Shown one piece after another: positions 1 through 10,042 of a stretch of DNA of 64,000 nt. This DNA comes from Conchocele bisecta. Its lineage: Eukaryota; Mollusca; Bivalvia; Lucinida; Thyasiridae. The stretch spans positions 83,508,068-83,572,067 of the forward strand of contig CM055275.1 in assembly GCA_029237695.1 (NCBI GenBank). The letters run 5' to 3'. Within the stretch, counting starts at the first letter, position 1, and every line of letters starts with the position of its first letter. Under the pieces are notes generated by a model. It had not been told where the DNA came from. It made no database searches and worked only from the letters and a program-made list of their open reading frames with translations. A program made the position numbers and the translations under genes.

Positions 1-460
1 GGTGACGGGCGGCTACGACAATCGTATAACATTAATGTTGCTTGGTGAAATGCTTCACTGTTTGGACATTTGATGATTTAAGACGTGTAACACACTCATG
101 ACGCCATTAACATGACCTTGACCTCTTTACCATCACATTTTCTTTTTGCAGAACCACTTAGCCATTTTTTGTGCATCAAGAAGTTTGTACAAGTTTCTTC
201 ATCATCGTATGACATTAATATTACTTGATGGATTGGACACGTGATACATGTATACATGTAACACTCGTGCCGCCATTATCATGGCCTTGACCATTTTGAC
301 CTTCATGTTGTTGTGGAAACACTTAGCCATTTGTTTTTGTCAAAAGGTTTCTTCAATTTTGACCTTTTACGTGTTTTAAGCATGCACTTCTCTGATGATT
401 TTTGTGATGCTTCCTTTAGCACATGCCCATGATCATGTTACGATCAAATAACAATTCCAT
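1..460. repeat. Diverged tandem pair of ~215-bp repeats
   Basis: Two related stretches follow each other. Each contains an 'acactcatg.cgccatta.catg.ccttgacc' type block, then 'cacttagccatttttt' and 'aagtttgtac..gtttcttcatcatcgtat'. A third relative lies at about 36890-37060. No coding potential is visible. Confidence 0.6.
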
Positions 461-689
461 GTAGAACATAATACTGAGCAATTTGGAATATTTGCTAAAA
501 ATGCAAGGCTGGTATGCCTACCATAATTGTATGAATTTCATACCTGACACACGGCTTTAAGTTTAGTAAACCGTGATTTTGAGGCACAATGCTTGGTTCA
601 GAAAAACGATATAAACGTGAACGGCACATTATAATCATTTCCTAAGAGTAAGATGGAAATTGAAATTTAAAAAAATTAAGCAGCAAACC

Positions 690-1232
690 TGGGACATTTT
701 TCTGGCAAAATAAACATTCATTCACCAATACCCCACGTATTGATTGGTATTTTTATACATTTTATATCATAAATTTCCGCGCTGATATCAGGGGCGATAA
801 CCGTGTTTCCTTAAAATGTTAACTGGCATTACTGTTTATTAGCTATACGTATTTGTTGATGTACAAGTATCATACTTTATAATCTGTCGAAAATATTATT
901 TTTTTAGGTGAAGCATTTAATTTGTGAGAAGAATTCAGAGAAGAATTCACATAAGTGTAAAAGCTTGTTTTCTAATCCTGTTCTCAATTGTATGTATATA
1001 TATATCACTTGTTACAACTTGAAATAAATATTGTTTAAACTAATTTGTGTTAATAATTAAAAAAATAGCTTGCCTCGCTTGCATATGAAAATAACCTGAT
1101 AGCACCGAGCGTCACTATCAGTAAAATACATATTACTAAATGATTATATATGTATATCGGGCACTCGCAATTTTTAGAACTGGTGGAATAGTGACACAAT
1201 TATACACTTATTTAATTCCTATGAAGAACAGA
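690..1232 (+). repeat. Degenerate copy of the TTAA-flanked MITE family
   Basis: This is collinear with the interior of the full-length copies at 24898-25370 and 52507-53011: 'ttctggcaaaataaacattcattcacc', then 'ccttaaaatgttaac', then 'cttatttaattcctatgaagaaca'. The outer terminal repeats are missing or eroded. Confidence 0.6.
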
Positions 1233-1257
1233 AATTTCCACAGTAAGTGAAGGAATC

Positions 1258-1495
1258 TCGGGGCCGTTTTACTAAACTTCGTACGACTAAAATGTTCGTA
1301 TGTGCAAATTTAGGATCGCCTGGAAATTTCTATTGATTGGATTTACATTTATTGAGCATAGGCTGCACAGGCAGCCTATGCTAAATACATGTAAATCAAA
1401 TAATTGTTAACAAGAAAACGTTGTAGACTATTCATAGACTATCATAATTTTGCACTTACGAACATTTCAGTCGTACGAAGTTTAGTGACCACAAT
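1258..1495. repeat. Foldback MITE, CCCGTTTCACTAAA family, copy 1
   Basis: The left arm reads actaaacttcgtacgactaa and the right arm is its near-complement (cagtcgtacgaagtttagtg). Another palindrome (aggctgc/gcagcct) lies at the centre. A second copy lies at 2239-2463 and a partial one at 46722-46910. Confidence 0.7.
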
Positions 1496-1576
1496 CTTGC
1501 GACATTTGTTTGAAGCGTCTCGTTTGAATTTATTTAGACGTGTTGAATCTGCAAATATAGAATTCGTGTATTCCAT

Positions 1577-1840
1577 GGCGGATTCACGTAGGGGAGAACC
1601 CGGAGCGCGCGCCCCCCCCCCACCCCCTGAAATTTGACGAGTAAAGATATGTTAGCTCTAAAATGCGCCATAACGCAGCAAAATGGGGTGTAGATATACA
1701 AAATATTCCGGAGGGCATACCGCCGGACCCACCTAGCAGTCTCCCCGAACAAACGGTGCTACATTTAGTTCGAAAATATAGTAAACTATTTCAATTAAGA
1801 AGTCCCCCCCCACTAAACTGTAATCCTGGATCCGCCCCTG
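1577..1840 (+). repeat. GGCGGATTCACG...GGATCCGCCCCTGG repeat, copy 1
   Basis: It begins ggcggattcacgtagggg and ends ctggatccgcccctgg, so the ends are imperfect inverted repeats around a C-rich tract. Other copies are at 23007-23312 and 57775-58065. Short open frames over it belong to the repeat. Confidence 0.7.
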
Positions 1841-1984
1841 GTATTTGCTTTATATTATTTACACGCCTCCGACTAGAACGGCCCTTTGATAAACAAAAAA
1901 TAAAGCACGCAGACATCCAGTGTTTAGTAGTAAGTACATTAACAACGATATAAAGTAGGACTTCTTAAATTTGTAAATTGTAAA

Positions 1985-2040
1985 TGTTGGAGACCTGTGC
2001 ATCTGCACAGCCTGATCAGGGTCTGCAATGATTGTAAAAA
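1985..2040. repeat. Fragment of the GATCAGG bivalve-type repeat
   Basis: The stretch gcatctgcacagcctgatca plus gggtctgcaatg matches the core of the family better seen at 20740-20890, 25733-25880, 43905-44080 and 46990-47250. Confidence 0.4.
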
Positions 2041-2238
2041 TACTAATAAAATATATGCCATACATTCATATAACCATATTTACAAGTGGTCAATTAAAAT
2101 AATAGTTAACAGTTAGCAAACGGCAATCGTACGGCTGATGTAATGTGATAGTTTTGAAAGTCGCTAACAATTACGTGACATTAGAAGGTACATGCAAGTT
2201 GTTGCAGATACAGATACAAATCAGTAGGCTACGTCCCT

Positions 2239-2463
2239 GGGGCCCGTTTCACTAAATTTCGTACGACTAAAATGTTCGTAAGTACACAATTGAAATAGTA
2301 AATTCCACATTAACAAAGTTTTCCTGTAAACAATTATTGGATTTACATTTATTGAGCAGCCTATGCTCAATAAATGTAAATACATCAATTGAAATTTCCA
2401 GACGATCCTAAATTTGCACTTACCAACATTTTAGTCGTACGAAGTTTAGTGAAACGGGTCCCC
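2239..2463. repeat. Foldback MITE, CCCGTTTCACTAAA family, copy 2
   Basis: The ends are long inverted repeats: ggggcccgtttcactaaa on the left and tttagtgaaacgggtcccc on the right, each continuing into ttcgtacgactaaaatgttcg. The centre has a palindrome on aggctgctcaataaatg. This is the cleanest copy in the window. Confidence 0.8.
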
Positions 2464-3224
2464 GGTGGCTACAATTATGTTCGCACTAAATATGCCTGTG
2501 ACACAATACCAACACACTAAATAATAAAATATGTTTGGCCCAGTGTCAAGATGATGTGATATGCCAGGAGCCGCGTAATTTGCACTACCATAATTTTTAT
2601 CTGTGATACGATTATTTTTTCTGACAATTTCCAAATTTTATTTTATGTTGATTTTCGAAATATTCGACAGGTGAACCAGTAAATCAAATGAATTAAGACC
2701 TAGGCCCAGTCTATCCGTGGACAATTTTATTCACAATACGTGTCACAGTTAATGAGCCAACTGTTTACATTTTCTTTAGTAAAAGTAACGGTTGCGGGCA
2801 CACTTTCACGTAGAGCGGGGCCGGGTCTCACCGAACGTCTGCAATAACCGGCCCCTCCCAGCCCCCACCCCATCAGTAAACACGTTTAAACCTAAGTTGA
2901 TATCTTATTTTGCGCATGTTCATTTCCCCGTGAGTTTTAAATTTCCGAAAAACAGTGCAGAAAATATTGCCAATACGAATTAAATCGTTTTCCATAGAAC
3001 GACATCTGTAAACCAAGACCGTTCATACAATTAATATGATCTTGCATTATGTAGATCTACGTAATTAAGTCATGAATATATGAATGCAGATTTACCTGAG
3101 TGTAAAATCGATATTATATTAAGGCTTGTCACGTTCAAATTAAAGTTAGCGTTACTCATCAAAATGCGTAATGCAGTCTAATCTATAAATAAATCCCAAA
3201 ATCGGAACTGGGTTTGTACAGCCG

Positions 3225-3320
3225 ACCCCGCTCTAATCTGAACGGGACCGTATAGCATAATTAGTAAAGAGCGCACACATGCGCCACGGGTTCGACCTTC
3301 AAGTTGTAAGTACATGTATA
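3225..3320 (+). repeat. Possible tRNA-derived SINE head
   Basis: A TAGCATAATTAG stretch resembling a Pol III A box is followed about 30 bases later by GGGTTCGACC, which resembles a B box. The piece between is too short for an anticodon arm with variable loop, so it is not a functional tRNA. No target duplication was found. Confidence 0.3.
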
Positions 3321-3519
3321 TCTGATGGTGGTCACCAGACAGGATAAGTTTGTTTTCTTTGAGTATTCCGGTTTCAACCCAAATTAAGAAACATGCAGAC
3401 GCCTCCATCTACACCGACTACAATTGTTCTCGCGTTTGTTTGTAATTGTTATATACATATATAAATAAAGTTTAAAATAAATATTAGCAGCATTATGATT
3501 ACATACTACTGATTTTGTT

Positions 3520-3882
3520 ATGTGTTATCTAAAAATACCGGTCGTATGGTTATTTAGTTTCAAATGTCAAGTCGTCCATACAATATATTATAACAATCAT
3601 AAATACAATATGCCCATTTGTATAAAAAAAATCGACAAAATTACTACGTATTTCCTTGAAGGAAACGGAAGAAAAAAAGACAACTATCTGAACCACTATA
3701 AAATATTGGTCAGCCGTAAAGCGTACGGCTATAAATAGGACAACTTATTGCAATGACGCAACAATTCCAAGTGTCAAAATCCGACGTGACGTTGATAAAT
3801 TTATACGTAACTTTCAGCCTTTCATGACGTTGGCATTACAGCTGGTTTTCACAGAGCGCGGCCCATATATATACAGTAGCGC
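3520..3882. other. No gene seen
   Basis: AT-rich sequence. A plus-strand open frame of 72 codons at 3520-3738 has no recognisable motif and nothing else supports it. Confidence 0.5.
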
Positions 3883-3883
3883 T

Positions 3884-4331
3884 TTTCTGCAGGTCAACTA
3901 TACGTACCATACCAATACTATACGTATACTATACCAATACGATATGTTTTCTATACGATATGCATATAGTATAAACGTACGGTATGTTTGTACCGTACAT
4001 ACCAACCAATATCGTATAGATATACCATTCAAATTTACGTTTATATGATTTTTATACATGTGTATAATTCTGGTACGTTTGTATCGTACAAACATACTAG
4101 ATTATGGTATATTCATACCATATCCGTACGAATATATCGTACATACGAACGGATATCGTATGTTTGTATAATATTCGTATAGTACGTTTGTACTATACGA
4201 TGATACGGTAAAAACATACCAATATTATATGATCATACGATATGCTCATTAAATATACCAATACTATACGATTACGATATGTATACGATATTAGTATATA
4301 CAAATAGGTAAGGAGCAGAAAAGCGCAACTG
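3884..4331. mobile_element. TA-flanked MITE with cryptic simple-repeat interior
   Basis: The ends are inverted repeats: ACAGTAGCGCTTTTCTGC at 3883-3900 and GCAGAAAAGCGCAACTGT at 4315-4332, matching at 17 of 18 positions. Both sides have TA, as expected for Tc1/mariner-type target duplication (TA-CAGT...ACTG-TA). The interior is a long run of variants of TATACGATATG and CATACCAATACTATACG on both strands. No transposase is present. Confidence 0.7.
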
Positions 4332-4425
4332 TACCGCTATCTTAAAACATAACCATTTTGTTACAAGTTTCTATATGTATAAGCCCTAGAAGTAATGTTT
4401 GGACAAGGACCTGGCTCAGAACACA

Positions 4426-4776
4426 GGCATTCGGCGTGTTTCCGCTTTCATCGCTATAACTACATATGCATAACAAGGCTTATAACTTTGGTCGGACACG
4501 ACCTCGTATCATAATAAATTCCGCGATTTTATTAACAAAAACATTTTGGCGGAAATTTCACATGTTCATTTGAGAACTATTGTTATCTTGCTGAAAGAGC
4601 ATAGTTGGAACAAAATTATGCAAAGAATATCAAATTACAGCTGGTCGGACACGACATGTTATTTTGTTATGATACGAAGCCGTGTCCGACCAAAGTTATA
4701 AGCCTTGTAGTAACGTATAACCCCATAAGTAGTTATACCAATGAAAGCCGAAACACGCCGAATGCCTGTGGCTCTG
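4426..4776. repeat. Long foldback element
   Basis: The left arm (about 4426-4515: acacaggcattcggcgtgtt ... ggtcggacacgac) is complementary to the right arm (about 4675-4776: gtgtccgacc ... aacacgccgaatgcctgtg). The arms are about 90-100 bases and the loop about 160 bases. Confidence 0.75.
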
Positions 4777-4810
4777 AATGGACACAACGAACTCGGAAAC
4801 AGTACGATAC

Positions 4811-5082
4811 TACGGAGTCCCCCGCAGTGGACGTATAATTATTTTTTGTTATTAATTCGTTCCCACGAAATAACAATTCATTCCCTCAATTTAACAATTC
4901 GTTCTCACGAATTAATAATTCGTTCCCACGGGAACGAATTGTTAATTCGTGGGAACGAATTGTTTTATATTGGGAACGAATTGTTAATTCGAGGGAACGA
5001 ATTGTTAAATTCAGGGAACGAATTGTTATTTCGTGGGAACGAATTAGTAAAAGAAAAATGTATGTTCCCTGCGGGGCTTCGT
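4811..5082. repeat. Foldback MITE with GGGAACGAATTGTTA units, copy 1
   Basis: It begins tacggagtcccccgca and ends tgcggggcttcgta. The interior is four to five units of about 22 bases (ttcgttcccacgaaataaca) on one arm and their complements on the other, centred near 4935. Other copies are at 44678-44982 and, as half a copy, at 45555-45675. Short open frames here only reflect the repeat. Confidence 0.8.
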
Positions 5083-5187
5083 ACGATACAACCAGCACAC
5101 TATGATTTAACCCTTCCAACACCACTGCCTGGTGTAATAGGACCCCTCTAAACCGGACACTCGGGAAAATATAGATGTTTACCTTCA

Positions 5188-5370
5188 AGTTACATACCCA
5201 CTCAGAAGGCACATTGGGTTCTTTATAGGAATTAAATAAGTGTATTATTGTGTCACTATTCCACCAGTTCTAAAGATTACGAGTGCCCGCTATACAGATA
5301 TAATCATTTAATAATATTTATTTTACTGATAGTGACTGACGGTGGTATCAGGCTATTTTCATATGTTTCA
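5188..5370 (-). repeat. Partial TTAA-type MITE
   Basis: Left-end sequence (tacatacccactcagaaggc, then attccaccagttctaaa and gagtgcccgctatacagata) matches the full copy at 52507-53011. It is truncated before the gap. A fragment of the ctctaaaccggacact repeat lies just before it at 5146-5161. Confidence 0.65.
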
Positions 5371-5456
5371 AATGTTGTATATATGTGATGAAATTCAATC
5401 AAATTGTGATGTTATTGCGAAAAAACGATTTTCTATGAATTTAACATGGGGCAAAA

Positions 5457-5956
5457 NNNNNNNNNNNNNNNNNNNNNNNNNNNNNNNNNNNNNNNNNNNN
5501 NNNNNNNNNNNNNNNNNNNNNNNNNNNNNNNNNNNNNNNNNNNNNNNNNNNNNNNNNNNNNNNNNNNNNNNNNNNNNNNNNNNNNNNNNNNNNNNNNNNN
5601 NNNNNNNNNNNNNNNNNNNNNNNNNNNNNNNNNNNNNNNNNNNNNNNNNNNNNNNNNNNNNNNNNNNNNNNNNNNNNNNNNNNNNNNNNNNNNNNNNNNN
5701 NNNNNNNNNNNNNNNNNNNNNNNNNNNNNNNNNNNNNNNNNNNNNNNNNNNNNNNNNNNNNNNNNNNNNNNNNNNNNNNNNNNNNNNNNNNNNNNNNNNN
5801 NNNNNNNNNNNNNNNNNNNNNNNNNNNNNNNNNNNNNNNNNNNNNNNNNNNNNNNNNNNNNNNNNNNNNNNNNNNNNNNNNNNNNNNNNNNNNNNNNNNN
5901 NNNNNNNNNNNNNNNNNNNNNNNNNNNNNNNNNNNNNNNNNNNNNNNNNNNNNNNN
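5457..5956. other. Assembly gap, 500 N
   Basis: Exactly 500 N, a placeholder size. The left flank ends in gaatttaacatggggcaaaa. The right flank begins gtaagaacaatacacagtgc, the same as after the second gap. Open frames spanning the N run are artefacts. Confidence 0.99.
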
Positions 5957-6142
5957 GTAAGAACAATACACAGTGCAGTAAATATATATTTATATTGCCA
6001 TACATACTGTATCGAATCCAGTGGCTTGTAAGCAGTTATCCGAGTGTATTGTCAATGTTGTCTACTTGCCTGCAATGTGAGTAAATATGACTTTTACCGG
6101 TGGCAGACGTGCTTCTAATAATAGACAGTGCACCAGTTTGAC

Positions 6143-6740
6143 ATAAAAATGTAGGTCAATAAACCATGCAAACTAGGTCATGGTCACATGAGCTCCCTCT
6201 GTGTGAGATGGTTACACCACAGTGTTGATGTATACCGAAGCATTCCATCAAGGGAAACAGAAGTTGTAATACATTACACCGAGCGTTAGCTTTTCCAAAT
6301 ACGGAAAGTCAGTGACCTTGACCTTTGCGGTTAGCGGGCACCATCGGCTTTCTGTAAAATGATGCGGGATGTTGTTACAAATGCATGTATGGAATATTTA
6401 AGCATTCCATTGAGGGAAACAGAGGTTTCAATGAATTAACCGGAGCGTTAAGTTTTAGAAACGGAGCTAAACACAAAAACATTACGTTGAATGCATGTGA
6501 AAAGTAGGTCAATGAACCATGAAAACCAGTTCACGGTCACATGGGCTCCGTCTGTGTGAGATGATTACACCACAGTGTTCATGTATACCAAGTATGGAGG
6601 TTGTAGGACTTACAGTTTTCTGGAAAAAAGCGGAAAGCTAAGCGAAAAAACTTAACGTGAAATGTTGACGCCGCTAACGCCGACGCCGACGCCGACGGAA
6701 AAGCTATGCATATGTACCGCTTCTGCTAAAGCAGGCGGGA
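6143..6740 (+). repeat. Short version of the ~165-bp minisatellite
   Basis: Contains blocks such as 'gtgaccttgacctttgcggttagcgggcaccat' and 'tgagatggttacaccacagtg', repeated at a spacing of several hundred bases. The matching part of copy B (50204-51880) is about 1 kb longer. It ends in a small gacgcc repeat at 6667-6700. Confidence 0.7.
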
Positions 6741-7120
6741 CAAAAATAAATCTGATGGCGATGTTAGTTTTCAGATATGGCATGCAACATGTGTTTCGTT
6801 TCTGACATTTACAATTGTCAACGTCATTTTGGTAATTATTGTGTTACGGTGTTTGTTGGTAACGTTCGAATCATCAGAATATTGTTTGCAACAATATGAG
6901 TAACCCTGGTAACCAGAATAACCATGGTTATCCAACCCAGTGAGACGTTTCGGAACTCTTAACAGCAGAGCTCCTGTTAAGGTGCGTAATCTGGGAACAC
7001 ATTTCTTATTTCTCTATCAAAAATGGCATGTTGGGAATGCTTTAGAATCGTCTCAATAAGACGATTCTAAAGGACTCCCAATGTCATTTTCTGACAATTT
7101 ATCATGACTTCGACACCATG

Positions 7121-7271
7121 CTACGTCCGATATAACATGTATAATACGTGGGGTAATGGTGTATAGAGGGAACTAACAATTTTTAGAACTGGTGGAATAG
7201 TGACACAATCATACACTTTTTTAATTCCTGTATAAAAGAACAGTTTGTACCTACATAGTGGGCATGTACCT
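7121..7271 (-). repeat. Right end of a TTAA-type MITE, truncated
   Basis: It ends tgggcatgtacct followed by TTAA. The matching copy B element is complete (52507-53011), so about 570 bases have been lost here relative to copy B. Confidence 0.75.
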
Positions 7272-7655
7272 TTAACGTAATAACATATGTGACGCCAACC
7301 CACGTACACCGACAGATAGTAAACTATATACGATTACATGAAATAATAGGAAACTACAAAAGGGACGAGACTTTTGTCCTTGAGTGTATATAAATACTGT
7401 AGCCTATGTCCCTGATGAAACGAGCGGGTCGTCGCTACCATTCACGGGCGGTAATTGCTGGAGTACACACAGTCTCAGTTTAAACAAAGTTACTTCCCTT
7501 GAACGAATGACCGGTTGGAGTGAATCGGATGTGCTGAATTAATTGAGAAAATAAAGGTCCGCATGACCTCCAAGGTTCATGATCACGTGGTGACAACAAC
7601 AACAACAATGGCTGAAAGTGTTGAAAGCTTGCCCACGCCAAAGTATATATTTTTC

Positions 7656-7905
7656 TTAATATGCAACGGATTTTGATGAAATATGGCGCAGCAAACGCGT
7701 CTTCAGGAGTAGACGCAGAAATCGATTCTTCGCAAAAAACGACACCACGTTTGGGCCATGCGAAAAATCGATTTCCGTGTCATTAGACACGGAAATCGAT
7801 TCGTCGCATAAGATGACACAAGTTTGGGCCAAAGACCACCAAATGCAGCTTAACAAGACGCGTTTGATGCGCCATATTTCATCAAAATCCGTTACATAAT
7901 AAGGA
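7656..7905. repeat. Foldback element; empty site of the copy B solo LTR
   Basis: The left end (acggattttgatgaaatatg gcgc) is complementary to the right end (gcgccatatttcatcaaaatccgt, given in part). The arms contain several copies of gaaatcgattcttcgca and gacacaagtttgggcca in both orientations. At 7830-7834 (CAAAG) the sequence is uninterrupted, while copy B carries a 598-bp solo LTR at this point. Confidence 0.75.
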
Positions 7906-8063
7906 CAACATAAAGGAATACGTATTTTGCATCGGAGGGCTTCTGGAAGTTTCAGTACTTGTTGTTGTTGTTGTAACCACGTGATCATACACCTTGACCT
8001 CTATACTTTGTGAATTTTAGACGCCTCTCGCCTTCACGATCGATTGGACAGTTTAAAAAGTGT

Positions 8064-8392
8064 TGTTTGTTTGTTTGTTCATTGGTGTTTAACTGCCTAT
8101 CAACAGCTAAGGTCATGTAAGTCCGGGCAAACGAGTTCAATCTCGTTTTAACCTGCTGCATTGAGGGGAAAATCCCCAACTCATAACGGAATGTTTACAT
8201 CGAGAGAAAATATATTCAGCCCTGAAATTAGAATAACCTGACCTTGTGCCAGGTCCATACCACACCAAAGTCACTTGGTCCCTTCCCCTAAAATAGGATT
8301 ACGAATAATCGTAGTACTCACATAAGGGGTATAACCAGATTAAACTGTCACATGCAAAATGCAAAAGACGTATGTGAGGGCCAAACCACGTC
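8064..8392 (+). repeat. Dispersed GTTTAAC...TATCAACAGC repeat, cut by the Polinton
   Basis: Begins with a (GTTT)n tract, then ggtgtttaactgcctatcaa, then 'attcagccctgaaattagaat', 'gccaggtccataccacacca' and 'gagggccaaaccacgtc'. The last segment continues at 20681 beyond the Polinton. Other copies are at 19201-19500, 21678-22080, 24047-24370, 54461-54812, 55795-56190 and 58808-59150. Confidence 0.85.
8387..8392. repeat. Polinton target-site duplication, left (CACGTC)
   Basis: The six bases left of the element are CACGTC and the six right of it are CACATC (20675-20680). The empty site in copy B (54783-54788) has CACGTC once. Six-base duplications are the rule for Polintons. The single difference is probably a later mutation. 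Confidence 0.92.
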
Positions 8393-8642
8393 AGTAGAAC
8401 AGGGTGTCACCAGTAGAACAGGGTGTCACCCTAGGTACCATCTCCCCCACGTTAAAGGTTTTGCCAGGGAGGAGGAGAAAAACCGATAGCGCCTATGTCA
8501 CGGGAAAACCCGCGGTATACCGACACGGGACCAGCGATCGATATTGCCCGCGACTACGTACGTACTACAGCGTTCGCGTACGCTGTCCGGGGTATTTAAA
8601 AAATATCACAATGGGTTAATATTCGCGTTATTGGCTAGAAAC
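8393..8642 (+). repeat. Polinton left terminal inverted repeat
   Basis: Matches the complement of 20441-20674 with about four substitutions and one base in an A run over ~230 bases. The first 19 bases, AGTAGAACAGGGTGTCACC, are present twice in tandem (8393-8411 and 8412-8430), whereas the right end has one copy. Similarity fades after ggctagaaac. Confidence 0.93.
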
Positions 8643-8746
8643 TTAGTAAGCCACCGCTCTATAGACACTATATGTATATAGTAAATCAATCGGTCTGTGC
8701 AGTAAAAAAACCGACAAGGGCGTTCACCCGTAATATACCCGTTAAT

Positions 8747-9064
8747 AGCAGACGACAATTTCTACCTGAGCAAACCCGTATTCGATACACGGATCGATAC
8801 CGTTGATATTAAACTATGGCCGATTCGGCGTGTCCTTGGGCAAGACACCTTCGTGATAGCCTAGTCCTATCGGATGGGGACTTAAATAGTCGGTCCCGAA
8901 ATGCAAGGTCATCGAGCCAGTGCCGTCGTTAAACCAAAACATTTACAATATTTATTAGTTGACAGACAGACAGCGTTGAACAGGTAATATTGACAAAACA
9001 CTCAATGTACTGGGCTTTTTGTACTACCGATAAGGTTTAACGTTGGTGTATTAGCAGACGACAA
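8747..9064 (+). promoter_or_regulatory. Left subterminal copies of AGCAGACGACAA
   Basis: The 12-mer occurs at 8747-8758 and 9053-9064, each preceded by a TTA-like triplet. The same 12-mer in mirror orientation occurs at the other end of the element, so all copies face the same way relative to their terminus. Binding sites for the integrase, the polymerase or a zinc-finger protein are possible; function is not shown. Confidence 0.55.
8811..8950 (+). repeat. SINE 3' fragment nested in the Polinton
   Basis: tcggatggggactt, then gcaaggtcatcgagccagtg and ccgtcgttaaa match the 3' part of the complete SINE at 46084-46400. The tRNA-like head is absent. Confidence 0.7.
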
Positions 9065-10042
9065 TATTACATCTAAAGAAAGTAGGCCAGCCATAGTATT
9101 ACTGGAGCAGTCGACGCTTTTTCAGTTCAATATTTACTGTTGGGTCATGGGTCAGAGGTTTGAATGATAAACATTTTACTTATAAGAGCCAACGATATAT
9201 TTAGCCAGGTCACTTTATAGTACATTATAATCCAGTTCGAGTTATAGGCATTTCACTGAAATGCCGTTAAATGCATAAGTTTACTTGGACTTATATGTTG
9301 GTCACGTTTAATGGCATATGTCAAATATGCATATGCAACTAATTAGCAACAGACTGGTCTTCATTTTGGGGGAAATTGTACAGCATCCCTCACGCTGTTC
9401 GACAGACAACTGGACTTGAACAAATTAATCTCTCGTAACGAAACGACTATAAATTTCGAAGTTAATCGCACGTTTATGTAGTTATGGGGATTATTTTTTC
9501 ATACAGGGACACCCGACCAGACACTTCCAAGTAAATAATCATTTCCAGCTACCCAGGACAATGTAAATAACTAAATATAGTTGTTTTTTTTAATGTAGGG
9601 TGGGGGCCGTCGACGTAAAGGTCGAGGCTCGGTCCCCCCCCCCCCGGTCGGGCGATTCAGTTATGCATGGGAGATGCCGGGCCATCAATGTGTCTCCACG
9701 CGAGAGTAGTTTCAATATCTCTCTCTTGGATCAAACCCATAACCTTCCCAAGCCCATTATTTTGTCGATGGTTTGTGGTTTGTAAAAATAATCTCAACTT
9801 GTTTGCATGCATTTTACTAACATAGTGTAAGACCAAGGATTCGGGATGAAACGGGGTGGTTGTTATGGTAGAATAATAAGACGGAACAATGTATACACGA
9901 TACATATTTTATTATCATTGTACAATGGACGCATGGAGCTCGGAGACACACCATTTTACAATCATACATATACTTCTAATTGTGAGAGCTATCCATATCG
10001 TCGCTACAATAACATGCATGTACAACTTTAGAGTATAATGTA
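9065..10042. other. Polinton left non-coding region
   Basis: No gene is recognised between the subterminal motifs and the end of the polymerase gene. It contains a run of 12 C at about 9635-9646. Open frames of 60-80 codons overlap here on both strands without recognisable motifs. Confidence 0.6.

Noticed and set aside
3246..3300. Functional tRNA gene
   Set aside because: A- and B-box-like motifs are present but there is no complete cloverleaf; SINE-like at most.
4741..5212. Frames with repeated GNELLIR or RSHEITI peptides
   Set aside because: They are translations of the foldback MITE units and appear on both strands.
5342..6084. Several ~180-230-codon open frames around the first gap
   Set aside because: They consist almost entirely of N and exist only because the gap contains no stops. 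The same applies to frames around 47487-48243.
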